A DNA stretch of 64,000 bases from JANOYJ01 sp963792485. Its GTDB lineage: Bacteria > Pseudomonadota > Alphaproteobacteria > Rhizobiales > Rhizobiaceae. The position numbers were made by a program, and so were the translations under genes. Location of the stretch: positions 1-64,000 of the forward strand of contig CAWBWL010000009.1 in NCBI GenBank assembly GCA_963792485.1. The letters are read 5' to 3'. This document shows, piece after piece, positions 1-9,118 of this stretch (the first letter of the stretch is position 1; every line of letters starts with the position of its first letter). The notes under the pieces are model-generated. The model searched no databases. It had not been told where the DNA came from and was given only the letters and a program-made list of their open reading frames with translations.

Positions 1-2
1 CG

Positions 3-623
3 CTCGCGTCTGTGCCGATCATCCTCGCCAAAGGCGCGGCGTTTTACAAGAATTTCGGCATGGGCCGCTCACGCGGCACGCTGGCGTTTCAGCTGGCGGG
101 GAATATCAAGCAGGGAGGTCTCGTCGAGAAAGCGTTCGGCGTCACCATCCGCAACCTGATCGAGACATTTGGCGGCGGCACTTTGAGCGGCAGGCCGTTC
201 CGCGCCGCGCAGATTGGCGGGCCGCTCGGCGCTTATGTCAGCGCGGACATGCTGGACCTGCCGATGGATTACGAAGCGCTGGCGGCGGCCAAGGCCATGG
301 TCGGGCATGGCGGCATTGTCGTGTTTGATGACAGCGTAGACATGGCCGAGATGGCGCGGTTTGCGTTTGAATTTTGTGCTATAGAATCCTGCGGCAAGTG
401 CACGCCCTGCCGCGTCGGCGCGGTGCGCGGCAAGGAGACGATGGACAAGATTTTGACCGGCGACAATGTCGCCTCAAACGTGGCGCTTATTGAAGACCTG
501 TGCGAGCTGATGACCGATGGCTCGCTCTGCGCCATGGGCGGTCTGACGCCGATGCCGGTCATGTCGGCGCTGAGATTGTTTCCGCAGGATTTTGACCGCG
601 CGCCAAATCTGGCAGCGGAATAG
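3..623 (+). CDS. fdsB: NAD-dependent formate dehydrogenase beta subunit, C-terminal part
   Basis: The 5' end lies outside the window; the frame is open from base 3. The product is the C-terminal part of a NuoF-like flavoprotein that passes electrons from the FdsA iron-sulfur chain through FMN to NAD+. The visible 4Fe-4S site is ESCGKCTPCRVG with a distal cysteine in SLCAMGG, the normal NuoF/FdsB arrangement. It ends 12 bp before fdsA, and the order B-A-fdhD-D matches fds operons (fdsG presumably lies upstream). NuoF itself is the alternative, but the molybdoenzyme immediately downstream argues for formate dehydrogenase. Confidence 0.93.
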   Translation, partial: LASVPIILAKGAAFYKNFGMGRSRGTLAFQLAGNIKQGGLVEKAFGVTIRNLIETFGGGTLSGRPFRAAQIGGPLGAYVSADMLDLPMDYEALAAAKAMVGHGGIVVFDDSVDMAEMARFAFEFCAIESCGKCTPCRVGAVRGKETMDKILTGDNVASNVALIEDLCELMTDGSLCAMGGLTPMPVMSALRLFPQDFDRAPNLAAE

Positions 624-634
624 GAGCAAAAATC

Positions 635-3484
635 ATGGGCTTCCAAAGACAGATCGACTACGGAACACCGCTCCGCGAATCCGAAAATCTGGTGGCGCTG
701 GAAATCGACGGTGCGCTCGTCACCGTGCCGGAAGGCACGTCGATCATGCGGGCGGCGAGCCTGATTGACCGGCCGATCCCCAAGCTCTGCTCAACGGACA
801 GTCTTGAGCCGTTCGGCTCCTGCCGCCTGTGCCTTGTCGAAATTGACGGCGTCAAGGGCACGCCCGCATCCTGCACGACGCCGGTTCGTTCCGGCATGGT
901 GGTCCACACCGAGACGGCGCGGCTGGAGAAGCTGCGGCGCGGGGTGATGGAGCTGTATATCTCCGATCATCCGCTCGATTGCCTCACCTGCTCGACCAAT
1001 GGCGACTGCGAATTGCAGGATCAGGCGGGCGTCGTCGGCCTGCGCGACGTGCGCTATGGGTTCAAGGGCGAGAACCATTTCGACTGGGAATCGAAAGTCG
1101 AAGTTGACACCTCCAATCCGTATTTCCAGTACGATCCGTCCAAATGCATCGTCTGCTCCCGCTGCGTGCGCGCCTGCGCGGAGACGCAAGGCACGTTCGC
1201 GCTGACGATTGAGGGCAGGGGCTTTGACTCGCGCGTTTCGCCGGGCATGTCGGGCGATGATTTCTTCTCCTCCGAATGCGTCTCCTGCGGCGCCTGCGTG
1301 CAGGCATGCCCGACGGCGACCTTGATGGAGAAATCCGTGGTGGAACTCGGCGTTCCCACCCGCTCTGTCCAGACCACCTGCGCCTATTGCGGCGTCGGCT
1401 GCTCGTTCCGGGCGGAATTGAAGGGCGACAAGGTCATCCGCATGGTGCCCGACAAGGATGGCGGCGCCAATGAAGGCCATTCCTGCGTCAAAGGCCGCTT
1501 CGCCTTCGGCTACGCCACGCACAAGGACCGCGTGACGACGCCGATGATCCGCGAAAAGATCACCGATGAATGGCGGGGCGTTTCCATCGACGAAGCCGTG
1601 AACTTCGCTGCCACTAAGCTAAAGGGCATCCAGGCGAAATACGGCAAGGATTCCATCGGCGGCATCACCTCGTCGCGCTGCACCAATGAAGAAGTCTACG
1701 TTGTGCAGAAAATGATCCGGGCCGCCTTCGGCAACAACAATGTCGACACCTGCGCCCGCGTCTGCCATTCGCCGACCGGCTACGGCCTGTCGAAGACGTT
1801 CGGCACATCTGCGGGCACGCAGAATTTCGCCTCGGTGGACAAGACCGATGTGATGCTTTTGATTGGCGCCAACCCGACCGACGGGCACCCCGTGTTCGCC
1901 TCGCGCATGAAGAAACGTCTGCGCAAGGGCGCGAAAATCATTGTCTGCGACCCGCGCAGGATCGACATGGTCAAGTCGCCGCATGTCGAGGCCGCGTTCC
2001 ACATTCCGCTGCTGCCCGGCACCAATGTCGCGGTGATGAATGCGCTGGCGCACACAATCGTCACCGAGGGCTTGGTGGACGAAAAATTCGTCAACGAGCG
2101 CTGCGACCCGATGGAATTCAACCGCTGGCGCGAATTCGTCTCGCTGCCAAAGAACTCGCCGGAAGCACTGGCGCCCGTCATCGGCACCACAGCGGAAAAT
2201 ATCCGCGAAGCCGCCCGCTTGTTCGCCAATGCCAGGAACGGCGCGATCTATTACGGGCTTGGCGTCACCGAACACAGCCAGGGCTCGACTATGGTCATGT
2301 CCATGGCCAATCTCGCCATGGCGACCGGCAATATCGGGCGCGAGGGCGTCGGTGTGAACCCGCTGCGCGGGCAGAACAATGTGCAGGGCTCTTGCGACAT
2401 GGGCTCTTTCCCGCATGAGCTTCCGGGCTACCGGCACATTTCCAATGTCGAAGTGCGCGGCCAGTTCGAGGCTGACTGGGGCGTGGCGCTCGATCCGGAT
2501 CCGGGCCTGCGCATCCCCAACATGTTCGCCGCCGCCATTGACGGCACCTATAAGGGCCTGTTCGTGCAGGGCGAGGACATTGCGCAGTCCGATCCGAACA
2601 CCAAACATGTGTCGGCGGCGCTGGAGGCGATGGAATGCATCATCGTGCAGGACCTGTTCCTCAACGAAACCGCCGCGTTCGCCCACGTTTTCCTGCCGGG
2701 CACATCCTTCCTTGAAAAGGACGGCACCTTCACCAATGCCGAGCGCCGCATCAACCGGGTGCGTCCGGTGATGAAGGAGAAGTCAAACATCTCGGAATCC
2801 GAACTCGTGTGCAAGCTGGCGCGGGCGATGGGTTATGAGATGTCTTATAAGTCACCGTCAGAAATCATGGATGAGATCGCGCGGCTGACACCGAGCTTCG
2901 CCGGCGTTTCATTTGCGCGCCTCGACAGGGATGGCTCGCTGCAATGGCCGGTGAACGAGAAGTTCCCGAACGGCGCGCCGATCATGCATGTGGACGGTTT
3001 CGTGCGCGGCAAAGGCCGCTTCATGATCACAGAATATGTGCCGACTGAAGAGCGCACCAACCGCCACTTCCCTTTGATCCTGACGACGGGCCGCATCCTC
3101 TCGCAATACAATGTCGGCCAGCAGACCCGGCGCACCGAAAATTCGCGCTGGCATAAGGAGGACCTCATCGAAATCCACCCGCACGACGCGGAGGAGCGCG
3201 GCATCGGCGATGGCGATTTCGTCTCCATCGGCTCGCGCATGGGCGCGACGACGCTGCGGGCGCAGATATCCGAGCGCATGCCGCAGGGCGTTGTCTACAC
3301 GACCTTCCACCATCCGCTCTCCGGCGCAAATGTCGTGACCACAGAGTTCTCCGACTGGGCGACGAACTGCCCGGAATACAAGGTCACCGCCGTGCAGCTC
3401 ACCCGCTCCAACAAGCCGTCCGACTGGCAGCGCGAGCGCGGCGAGATGGAGGAGACGCATTTCAACATTGCGGCGGCGGAGTAG
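635..3484 (+). CDS. fdsA: NAD-dependent formate dehydrogenase alpha (molybdopterin) subunit
   Basis: Cytosolic catalytic subunit, 949 aa, oxidising formate to CO2 at a bis-MGD molybdenum site. In order: N-terminal 2Fe-2S domain (C52, C63, C66 in the GSCRLC region), a NuoG-like CSTNGDCELQ segment, two 4Fe-4S clusters (CIVCSRCVRAC, CVSCGACVQAC), the CAYCGVGC cluster of the molybdopterin domain, and the Mo ligand position in CARVCHSP. There C377 replaces the selenocysteine of FdhF-type enzymes. The C-terminal dinucleotide-binding domain is complete. The ATG at 635 follows an AGGAG at 622-626. This is the terminal step of C1 oxidation, fed here by demethylation pathways encoded elsewhere in the window. 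Confidence 0.97.
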   Translation: MGFQRQIDYGTPLRESENLVALEIDGALVTVPEGTSIMRAASLIDRPIPKLCSTDSLEPFGSCRLCLVEIDGVKGTPASCTTPVRSGMVVHTETARLEKLRRGVMELYISDHPLDCLTCSTNGDCELQDQAGVVGLRDVRYGFKGENHFDWESKVEVDTSNPYFQYDPSKCIVCSRCVRACAETQGTFALTIEGRGFDSRVSPGMSGDDFFSSECVSCGACVQACPTATLMEKSVVELGVPTRSVQTTCAYCGVGCSFRAELKGDKVIRMVPDKDGGANEGHSCVKGRFAFGYATHKDRVTTPMIREKITDEWRGVSIDEAVNFAATKLKGIQAKYGKDSIGGITSSRCTNEEVYVVQKMIRAAFGNNNVDTCARVCHSPTGYGLSKTFGTSAGTQNFASVDKTDVMLLIGANPTDGHPVFASRMKKRLRKGAKIIVCDPRRIDMVKSPHVEAAFHIPLLPGTNVAVMNALAHTIVTEGLVDEKFVNERCDPMEFNRWREFVSLPKNSPEALAPVIGTTAENIREAARLFANARNGAIYYGLGVTEHSQGSTMVMSMANLAMATGNIGREGVGVNPLRGQNNVQGSCDMGSFPHELPGYRHISNVEVRGQFEADWGVALDPDPGLRIPNMFAAAIDGTYKGLFVQGEDIAQSDPNTKHVSAALEAMECIIVQDLFLNETAAFAHVFLPGTSFLEKDGTFTNAERRINRVRPVMKEKSNISESELVCKLARAMGYEMSYKSPSEIMDEIARLTPSFAGVSFARLDRDGSLQWPVNEKFPNGAPIMHVDGFVRGKGRFMITEYVPTEERTNRHFPLILTTGRILSQYNVGQQTRRTENSRWHKEDLIEIHPHDAEERGIGDGDFVSIGSRMGATTLRAQISERMPQGVVYTTFHHPLSGANVVTTEFSDWATNCPEYKVTAVQLTRSNKPSDWQRERGEMEETHFNIAAAE

Positions 3485-3504
3485 ATGATTTCGGGGATGG
3501 CATC

Positions 3505-3617
3505 GAGCGAGGCGCCCCCACCCCTAACCCCTCCCCACAAGGGGGACGGGGACTGCATGCGCGCCAATCTTACCCCTCCCCCTTGTGGGGAGGGGCAGGG
3601 GTGGGGGCGCCTCGCTC
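3505..3617. repeat. Large GC-rich inverted repeat between fdsA and fdhD
   Basis: Perfect 21-bp arms at 3505-3525 and 3597-3617 (GAGCGAGGCGCC... against ...GGCGCCTCGCTC) enclose further complementary C-rich and G-rich blocks (CCCTCCCCACAAGGGGG and CCCCCTTGTGGGGAGGG). The element fills nearly the whole fdsA-fdhD gap. It is the likely reason an open frame seems to extend fdhD upstream to 3485. It resembles repetitive extragenic palindromes of Hyphomicrobiales and may form a strong hairpin that tunes expression within the operon. Confidence 0.85.
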
Positions 3618-3631
3618 CATACTCGGCGATC

Positions 3632-4450
3632 ATGAAAATCGTCCGCCTCGACAGCTCCGCGCATGAAGTCTCGCCGCATGTCAGCGGGCGCATTTACTCC
3701 AAAGACGGCGTCCGCCCGCAAGTTTGGAAACTTCCGGAAGAAGCGCCAGCCTCCATCCTCTACAACGGCCAATCTTTCGCCGTGATGATGGTGACGCCCG
3801 CTGACCTTGAGGACTTCGCCGTAGGCTTCTCCATCACCGAAGGCATTGCCGCGTCCCCCGCCGAAATCGGTTCGATCCGGATTGCAGAGGCCGCCGATGG
3901 ATTCCTGATTAATGTTGAAGTGGACGCTACCTCATTGGAGCGCGCCGAGGGCCGCCGCCGCACTTTGACCGGCCGCTCCGGCTGCGGCATCTGCGGGGCG
4001 CAGTCGCTGGATGCGGTGATGAAGCCGCTGGCGCGGGTGGCTGGAAATTGGCCGGATTCTACGGCGATTGAAAAGGCTTTTGAAACAATGCCTTCCCTGC
4101 AGAAGATGAACCTTGAGAACCGCTCCACGCATGCGGCGGCATTCTGCGGTTTGACCGGCAATGTGGAACTCGTCCGTGAGGATATCGGTCGCCATAATGC
4201 GCTGGACAAATTGGCCGGGGCCTTGGCGCGGCAAGGGCGGGACGCCTCTGGCGGATTCATCCTCATGTCGAGCCGCTGCAGCGTCGAGCTCGTGCAGAAG
4301 GCCGCAGCGATCCGTGCGCCGTTCATTGCCAGCGTCTCTGCCCCTAGCGCGCTGGCTTTGAGATTGGCGCAGGCGGCGGGCATGGGCGTGGCGGCCAGGG
4401 CGCGCGGCGGATTGATGATGTTTGACAGTTTTGGAGACATGCAGAAATGA
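3632..4450 (+). CDS. fdhD: Formate dehydrogenase accessory sulfurtransferase FdhD
   Basis: 272 aa. FdhD (FdsC in fds nomenclature) moves sulfur from a cysteine desulfurase to the molybdenum cofactor, which is needed to activate FdsA. The conserved cysteine pair appears in SGCGICGAQS, and the C-terminal region carries EDIGRHNALDKL and SSRCSVELVQKAA, typical of the family. I chose the ATG at 3632 (MKIVRLDSS) because the longer frame to 3485 only translates the palindromic repeat. The stop overlaps the fdsD start (ATGA at 4447), so the two are translationally coupled. Confidence 0.93.
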   Translation: MKIVRLDSSAHEVSPHVSGRIYSKDGVRPQVWKLPEEAPASILYNGQSFAVMMVTPADLEDFAVGFSITEGIAASPAEIGSIRIAEAADGFLINVEVDATSLERAEGRRRTLTGRSGCGICGAQSLDAVMKPLARVAGNWPDSTAIEKAFETMPSLQKMNLENRSTHAAAFCGLTGNVELVREDIGRHNALDKLAGALARQGRDASGGFILMSSRCSVELVQKAAAIRAPFIASVSAPSALALRLAQAAGMGVAARARGGLMMFDSFGDMQK

Positions 4451-4677
4451 GCGACAGCGACAACGACCTGATCCGCATGGCCAACCAGATAGCCGCCTTT
4501 TACGGCCCATATCCGCATGATGAGGGGCTCGCGGGCGTTCAGCAGCATATCAAGGACTTCTGGGAGCCACGCATGCGGCGGGCATTTGATGCGCTTGTCG
4601 CCAAGGGCGGGGCGGGGTTATCGCCGCTGGCGCTTGAGGCGGGGCAGGGGCTGGTGAAGGAGAGCAAGGCGGTTTGA
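4447..4677 (+). CDS. fdsD: Formate dehydrogenase delta subunit
   Basis: 76 aa, the small non-catalytic FdsD subunit that in fds-type enzymes supports assembly and cofactor insertion. The family pattern is visible: RMANQIAAFYGPYP, then an HIKDFWEPRMR motif and an LSPLALEA tail. It overlaps fdhD by four bases and ends the operon. No cofactor-binding residues are expected or seen. Confidence 0.92.
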   Translation: MSDSDNDLIRMANQIAAFYGPYPHDEGLAGVQQHIKDFWEPRMRRAFDALVAKGGAGLSPLALEAGQGLVKESKAV

Positions 4678-4698
4678 ATATTGCACCGCCTGTAATGT

Positions 4699-4724
4699 TT
4701 GCTAACTTGTGCACAAGTTAGCAA
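4699..4724. promoter_or_regulatory. 26-bp perfect palindrome, probable toxin-antitoxin operator
   Basis: The half-site TTGCTAACTTGTG is followed directly by its exact reverse complement, ending 12 bp before the antitoxin ATG at 4736. RHH antitoxins normally repress their own promoter through such palindromes, so this is the expected autoregulatory operator. Confidence 0.75.
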
Positions 4725-4735
4725 GGATATGTGCC

Positions 4736-4996
4736 ATGACCGACACCACCATCACCGTCCGGGTTTCTCGGGAACTGCGCGACAGGCTTGAGGCGATTGC
4801 CAAACAGACGCGCCGGTCGAAGTCATTTCTCTCCAACGAGGCGATTGAGAGGTTTGTGCGCCAGGAGGAGGAATTCCTGGAGGATATCCGCCAGGCCGAA
4901 CTGGACATTGATGAGGGCCGCGGGATTTCTCAGGAGGAAATTGCGCGGATGAGTGAGGGCATCATTGCAGGCGATGCGCTCAAGAAGGCATCATGA
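4736..4996 (+). CDS. CopG/RHH-type antitoxin of a ParE-family module
   Basis: 86 aa. The N-terminus (TITVRVSRELRDRLEAIAKQTRRSKSFLSNEAIERFV) is a ribbon-helix-helix DNA-binding domain. The acidic C-terminal half (EEEFLEDIRQAELDIDEGRGIS) is typical of the part that wraps the toxin. I chose ATG 4736 over the GTG at 4709, which lies inside the palindromic operator. The stop overlaps the toxin start (ATGA at 4993). The product should neutralise the downstream toxin and repress the operon. Confidence 0.88.
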   Translation: MTDTTITVRVSRELRDRLEAIAKQTRRSKSFLSNEAIERFVRQEEEFLEDIRQAELDIDEGRGISQEEIARMSEGIIAGDALKKAS

Positions 4997-5295
4997 AGCG
5001 GCCCGTGTTATGGTCGCCCGCTGCGGCTGGGGCTTTCTTTGAACATCTCGAATATCTCAAGAAGCGCCGCCCAAACGCCGCAGCGCTTGTGCGCGGGCGA
5101 ATTCTTGAGGCGGCGGCAAATCTTTCGCCGTTTCAGACTGGCCGGCCAGGCAGAAAGCAAGGAACGTTTGAGCTCTATGTCGCCAAGACGTCACTTCTCT
5201 TGATCTACAGGCACGCGGACGACGGCAAAGTGCGGATATTGAAGGTCGTACATACCTCACGGGATACAAGACCTGAAGATATCCAGACGGGGTGA
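4993..5295 (+). CDS. RelE/ParE-superfamily toxin
   Basis: 100 aa, basic, coupled to the antitoxin by a four-base overlap. The ParE pattern is visible: N-terminal beta strand VLWSPAAAGAFFEHLEYL, a helical middle, NLSPFQTGRPGRKQGTFELYV, then LLLIYRHADDGKVRILKVVHTSRD. ParE members poison gyrase and RelE members cut mRNA at the ribosome. The sequence looks more ParE-like, but the target cannot be settled by eye. Confidence 0.85.
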   Translation: MKRPVLWSPAAAGAFFEHLEYLKKRRPNAAALVRGRILEAAANLSPFQTGRPGRKQGTFELYVAKTSLLLIYRHADDGKVRILKVVHTSRDTRPEDIQTG

Positions 5296-5301
5296 ACGGC
5301 C

Positions 5302-5853
5302 TCACACCACCTCATACCCCACCTCCTCCGCCGCCCGGCAGAGCGTGTGCCAGAACGAGCGCGCGAAGGAGCGGTAGATGAAAATGTCGAATGACTGCGC
5401 ATCGGAGCGGTAAATTTGCGCGAAGATGTCGTGATGCATTGTCGCGAGGCCCGCGCCCGCCGGAAAGGCCGCCTCTCTCAAATCAACGGCGAACAGCTTC
5501 GACAAAACCCATTCCGCTTTCCGCCCGCTGACACTCAACGCGCTGCGGCCATGGCTGAGGTCTACGAACGATCCCTGCGCCCCGCTGACGCCGTTCTCAA
5601 GCGCAGCGCGGAACTTCGCCGATCCCGCCGCCAGCCAGCGGTTCTGCGCGATCTGGAACGAGAGACCGCCCTCAATGCGCGCTTCGGCTTTGCGGATCAG
5701 TTTGGCGATGTCCTCCTCAGCGCCGGGAAAGGCGGCGATCTCGGCGGTGAAATCGAAGAAGAGTTCGCCAAGCGTCACGCCTGCGCCATTCGACACATTG
5801 CCATAAAGCCCCGGTTTGAAATCCGCCCCGAGCGCGGAAGCGTGGTCAGACAT
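5302..5853 (-). CDS. soxG: Sarcosine oxidase gamma subunit
   Basis: 183 aa, last gene of the soxBDAG operon. The subunit is part of the cytosolic heterotetramer and is structurally related to GcvT. It helps form the cavity through which the methylene group reaches tetrahydrofolate. Family-like segments include RWLAAG, VDLSHGRSALSVSG, the FAVDLREAAFP region and FIYRSFARSFWHTL. I chose the ATG at 5853 (MSDHASAL), preceded by a GGGAGG, which overlaps the soxA stop by 8 bp; the longer frame to 5877 lacks a good ribosome site. Confidence 0.9.
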   Translation of the reverse strand: MSDHASALGADFKPGLYGNVSNGAGVTLGELFFDFTAEIAAFPGAEEDIAKLIRKAEARIEGGLSFQIAQNRWLAAGSAKFRAALENGVSGAQGSFVDLSHGRSALSVSGRKAEWVLSKLFAVDLREAAFPAGAGLATMHHDIFAQIYRSDAQSFDIFIYRSFARSFWHTLCRAAEEVGYEVV

Positions 5854-8800
5854 GCATGCGCCTCCCTTCCGGGTCAAACATGTGGTGCGAAACCAGCTCG
5901 ACCGGCATATGGCCGCCGCGCAGCGGGTCGGCGGCGAAGGCTCGCTTGCCGATCATCGCCTTGCCGTCAGCAACGAGGGCCAGCGCTATGTGCTGGCCGA
6001 GCGCAGGCGAATAGCAGGCGGCAGTGACATGGCCGAGGCTTGCGCCCGGCGTTTTCGGATCGGAAGACAAAACAATGTGGCTGCCGCCTGAAATCGCTTC
6101 GCCGCTGAGCGAGTGAACGCCGGTGAGGGACAAGCGGCGGTCTCTCATAAGTCCTTCGCGGCCCATCATTGCCGAGCCGATGAAGGGCTTCTTTTTCGAA
6201 ATCATCCAGCCAAGATGCAGGTCCTGCGCGGTCGTGCGCCCGTCAATCTCCGCCCCGGTCACATGGCCTTTTTCAATGCGCAGCGTGCCGAGCGCCTCAA
6301 GACCATAGGGTGTGATCTCATAGGGCTGGCCCGCTTCCATCAGCTCGTTCCAGACCCTCGGCCCATGCCCCGCTCCGCAATAGACTTCGAAGGCGAGCTC
6401 GCCGGAAAAGGAGAGGCGGCATATCATTAGGGGCAGACCCGCGATGGAACCGCGCACGATGCCCATGAAGGGCAGGGTCACCGTGTCAACATCGGTGCCC
6501 GTGACGCAAGCCTCCAGCACTTTGCGCGCACTGGGCCCGCTCACCGCCGCGCCTGCCCATTGGTCGGTGACCGAGGTGATATGCACTTTGAGGCCCGGCC
6601 AGACGCAGTCGAGGAAATATTCCAGATGCTGCATGACCTTGCCGGCGTTCGCCGTGGTCGTCGTCATCAGGAACTTTGTCTCGCCAAGCCGCCAGGTCGT
6701 GCCATCGTCCATGATAAACCCGTCCTCGCGCAGCATCAATCCGTAGCGCGCCTTGTTGACGGTCAGGTTCGAAAACATGTTGGTATAGATCCGGTCGAGG
6801 AACTCTGCGGCGTCCGGCCCCTGAATGTCAATTTTCCCGAGCGTTGAAACGTCCGCGATGCCGACGCTCGTCCGAACGGCCTTCGCTTCGCGCACATAGG
6901 CCTGCTCGACTGTCTCGCCCGGTTTGCCATAGATCATCGGGCGCTCCCAAAGCCCGGCGGCATACATTTCTGCACCCTGTTTCAGATGCCAGTCATGCAT
7001 GGGCGTAAGACGGTAGGGCCGCAGGCCGCCGAAACGTTCGGCGGCGATGGCTCCGATGGCGACCCCGGAGGCGGGGGGACGGAAGCGGGTGAGCCCGGCT
7101 TGCGGAATTGCGATGCCTTGCAGGCGCGCCAGAACAGCAAGCCCCGCGACATTCGAGGTGCGGCCCTGATCGGTCGCCATGCCGAGCGTGGTGTAGCGTT
7201 TGGCGTGTTCGGAGGCGGCGAAGCCTTCCTGCACGGCGAGCGCCAAATCATCAACGGTCACGTCAGTTTGGAAATCGACAAACGCCTTTTGTTTTGAATC
7301 GCTTGCGCGGATTTCCAGAACCGGCGCGGGAGCAATCTCCGCACTGTCGAGATCAATCTTCACTGGGGATGCCTTCGCCGCGTTCTTTCCCAAGCCCCTT
7401 GCGACAAACGCCGCACTGGAATGGCCGTCGGAAAATGCTTGGGTCAAATCTCCTGCGCCATTCGCCGCGCCTGCCACTTGGAAATTGAACCCCGGCATCG
7501 GCTCAGGTGGCAGAAAAGCTTGGAGACGCTCATCCCATTTCGGCTTGGCCCCCGCCTGACTCGCCAGCTGTATCTGCGGCGACCAACCGCCGGAGACGCC
7601 GAGGACGGTGCACGGGATGACGCGGACTGTGCCGTGGACTTCACCGGTTTCGGCATTGAACGGGCGGATTGACACGGAAGTCAGCGCCTTGCTCCCGGCC
7701 GTTCCAATGACTGCCTGTCCGGCAACCAGTTCTGCGCCGGCGCTGCGCGCCAGAAGCTGGGCGAAGTCAGAGACTTCTGCACGCACATCGACGATGGCGC
7801 TAATCACAACGCCCAACCGCCGAAGGTCCAGCGTGGCGTGGTAGGCGCTGTCGTTGTTGGTGAAGATGACCACATCACTCTTCGGCGCGGCTGCGTGAAT
7901 TTGCGCGTATTTCACCAAGGAATCCGCCAGCATCACCCCCGGAACATCATTGCCGGGAAACACAATCGGCCGCTCAAGCGCCCCGGTGGCGAGGATCACC
8001 TGTCTGGCCCTTATCACCCAGTGCCGCTGGCGCGGCTCGCCGGATCGGCGGTCCAGCGTATGGTCGGCGACGCGTTCGACAGCGGCCAGCGTGTTGCCGT
8101 CATAATAACCCCAGACATGGGTGCGGGTGAGGATGCGCAGATTGGGAAGGCGGCCGAGCGATTCAATGAGTGATACCGTGAACGCCGGGATCGTCTGTTC
8201 ATCGACTTCGCCGGGCGCATATCGCAGCGCGCCACCGAGGCACGGGTTCTCGTCGGCAAGAACCACATCCAGTCCGCTCTTCGCCGCCGTCTCCGCCGCC
8301 TTCAGCCCCGCGGGTCCGCCGCCGACGATCAGCACATCGCAGAATGCGTTCATCCGCTCATAGCGGTCGGGATCGGGGACAAGTCCCGCCTTTCCCAGGC
8401 CTGCCGCCTTGCGGATGAAGCGCTCGCAGAACATCCAGAATTTGGTGTTCCGGAACGGGCCCATGAAGGTCTTGTAGTAGAAGCCCGCCGAGAACGATTT
8501 CCCGGCCAGCGCGTTGGCTGCGCCGATGTCGAAGGCGAGCGAGGGGTAGCGGTTCTGGCTCTCGGCGGCGAAGCCTTCGAAAATCTCAACTTCGGTGGCC
8601 TTCAGATTGGGCTCGCGGAAGCCCTTTCGTACGAACGTCACCAGCGCATTTGGCTCCTCCGCGCCAGCGGCGAGCAGGCCGCGCGGGCGGTGGTATTTGA
8701 ACGAGCGGCCCAGCAGCATGACGCCGTTCGCCAAAAGCGCCGAGGCGAGCGTGTCGCCTTGAAAGCCGGAATAGGTTTTGCCGTCGAAGGTGAAAGAAAG

Positions 8801-8854
8801 GGGCCGGGAGCGGTCGATAGCCGTTCCGCCTGTAGGCAATCGCCGGAAACTCAT
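5846..8854 (-). CDS. soxA: Sarcosine oxidase alpha subunit
   Basis: 1002 aa, normal for TSOX alpha. The N-terminal ferredoxin-like domain is followed by an NAD-binding Rossmann domain (GGGPAG at about residues 178-183). The C-terminal half is a GcvT-like folate-binding domain (LGKIDIQGPDAAEFLDRIY; FSGELAFEVY). With SoxB it converts sarcosine and THF to glycine, 5,10-methylene-THF and H2O2. The ATG at 8854 overlaps the soxD stop and has GGAGG upstream; the longer frame to 8956 has no supporting ribosome site and overlaps soxD. Confidence 0.96.
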   Translation of the reverse strand: MSFRRLPTGGTAIDRSRPLSFTFDGKTYSGFQGDTLASALLANGVMLLGRSFKYHRPRGLLAAGAEEPNALVTFVRKGFREPNLKATEVEIFEGFAAESQNRYPSLAFDIGAANALAGKSFSAGFYYKTFMGPFRNTKFWMFCERFIRKAAGLGKAGLVPDPDRYERMNAFCDVLIVGGGPAGLKAAETAAKSGLDVVLADENPCLGGALRYAPGEVDEQTIPAFTVSLIESLGRLPNLRILTRTHVWGYYDGNTLAAVERVADHTLDRRSGEPRQRHWVIRARQVILATGALERPIVFPGNDVPGVMLADSLVKYAQIHAAAPKSDVVIFTNNDSAYHATLDLRRLGVVISAIVDVRAEVSDFAQLLARSAGAELVAGQAVIGTAGSKALTSVSIRPFNAETGEVHGTVRVIPCTVLGVSGGWSPQIQLASQAGAKPKWDERLQAFLPPEPMPGFNFQVAGAANGAGDLTQAFSDGHSSAAFVARGLGKNAAKASPVKIDLDSAEIAPAPVLEIRASDSKQKAFVDFQTDVTVDDLALAVQEGFAASEHAKRYTTLGMATDQGRTSNVAGLAVLARLQGIAIPQAGLTRFRPPASGVAIGAIAAERFGGLRPYRLTPMHDWHLKQGAEMYAAGLWERPMIYGKPGETVEQAYVREAKAVRTSVGIADVSTLGKIDIQGPDAAEFLDRIYTNMFSNLTVNKARYGLMLREDGFIMDDGTTWRLGETKFLMTTTTANAGKVMQHLEYFLDCVWPGLKVHITSVTDQWAGAAVSGPSARKVLEACVTGTDVDTVTLPFMGIVRGSIAGLPLMICRLSFSGELAFEVYCGAGHGPRVWNELMEAGQPYEITPYGLEALGTLRIEKGHVTGAEIDGRTTAQDLHLGWMISKKKPFIGSAMMGREGLMRDRRLSLTGVHSLSGEAISGGSHIVLSSDPKTPGASLGHVTAACYSPALGQHIALALVADGKAMIGKRAFAADPLRGGHMPVELVSHHMFDPEGRRMHV

Positions 8855-9117
8855 GACATGCCTCCATCCCGCGCATATTTCACTGCGCGGATTTCGTGCG
8901 TCTCCGTGTTGCGCTCGACGATCAAATGGGTGCGGCAGCCGCCATGGTGCTGCCAATATTCCTTGTGCCAGCCGCGTGGGTTGGTTCGGTCATAGACGTA
9001 AGTGTTCCAAGCCTCCTGGTCTGTCGAGGCAGGGTCGGGTCGCTGGCGTGAGGCATCGCCCTGATAGGTGAACTCAATCAGATCGCGGGGGCCGCAATGG
9101 GGGCAGGATATTCTCAT
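8851..9117 (-). CDS. soxD: Sarcosine oxidase delta subunit
   Basis: 88 aa zinc-binding subunit of heterotetrameric sarcosine oxidase. It shows CPHCG (C5, C8) and the downstream HHGGCRTHL, which supply the zinc ligands in this family, plus the conserved WNTYVYDRTNPRGWHKEYW block. The start at 9117 lies 2 bp after the soxB stop, and its stop overlaps the soxA start (ATGA). Confidence 0.95.
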   Translation of the reverse strand: MRISCPHCGPRDLIEFTYQGDASRQRPDPASTDQEAWNTYVYDRTNPRGWHKEYWQHHGGCRTHLIVERNTETHEIRAVKYARDGGMS

Positions 9118-9118
9118 A

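Noticed and set aside
1619..2686. 355-codon open frame antisense to fdsA
   Set aside because: It is a GC-driven shadow of fdsA (third-position bias), with no ribosome site and composition rich in R, H and A.
3485..3631. N-terminal extension of FdhD
   Set aside because: It translates a palindromic repeat (PPLTPPHKGDGD...) and FdhD homologues start near MKIVRLD.
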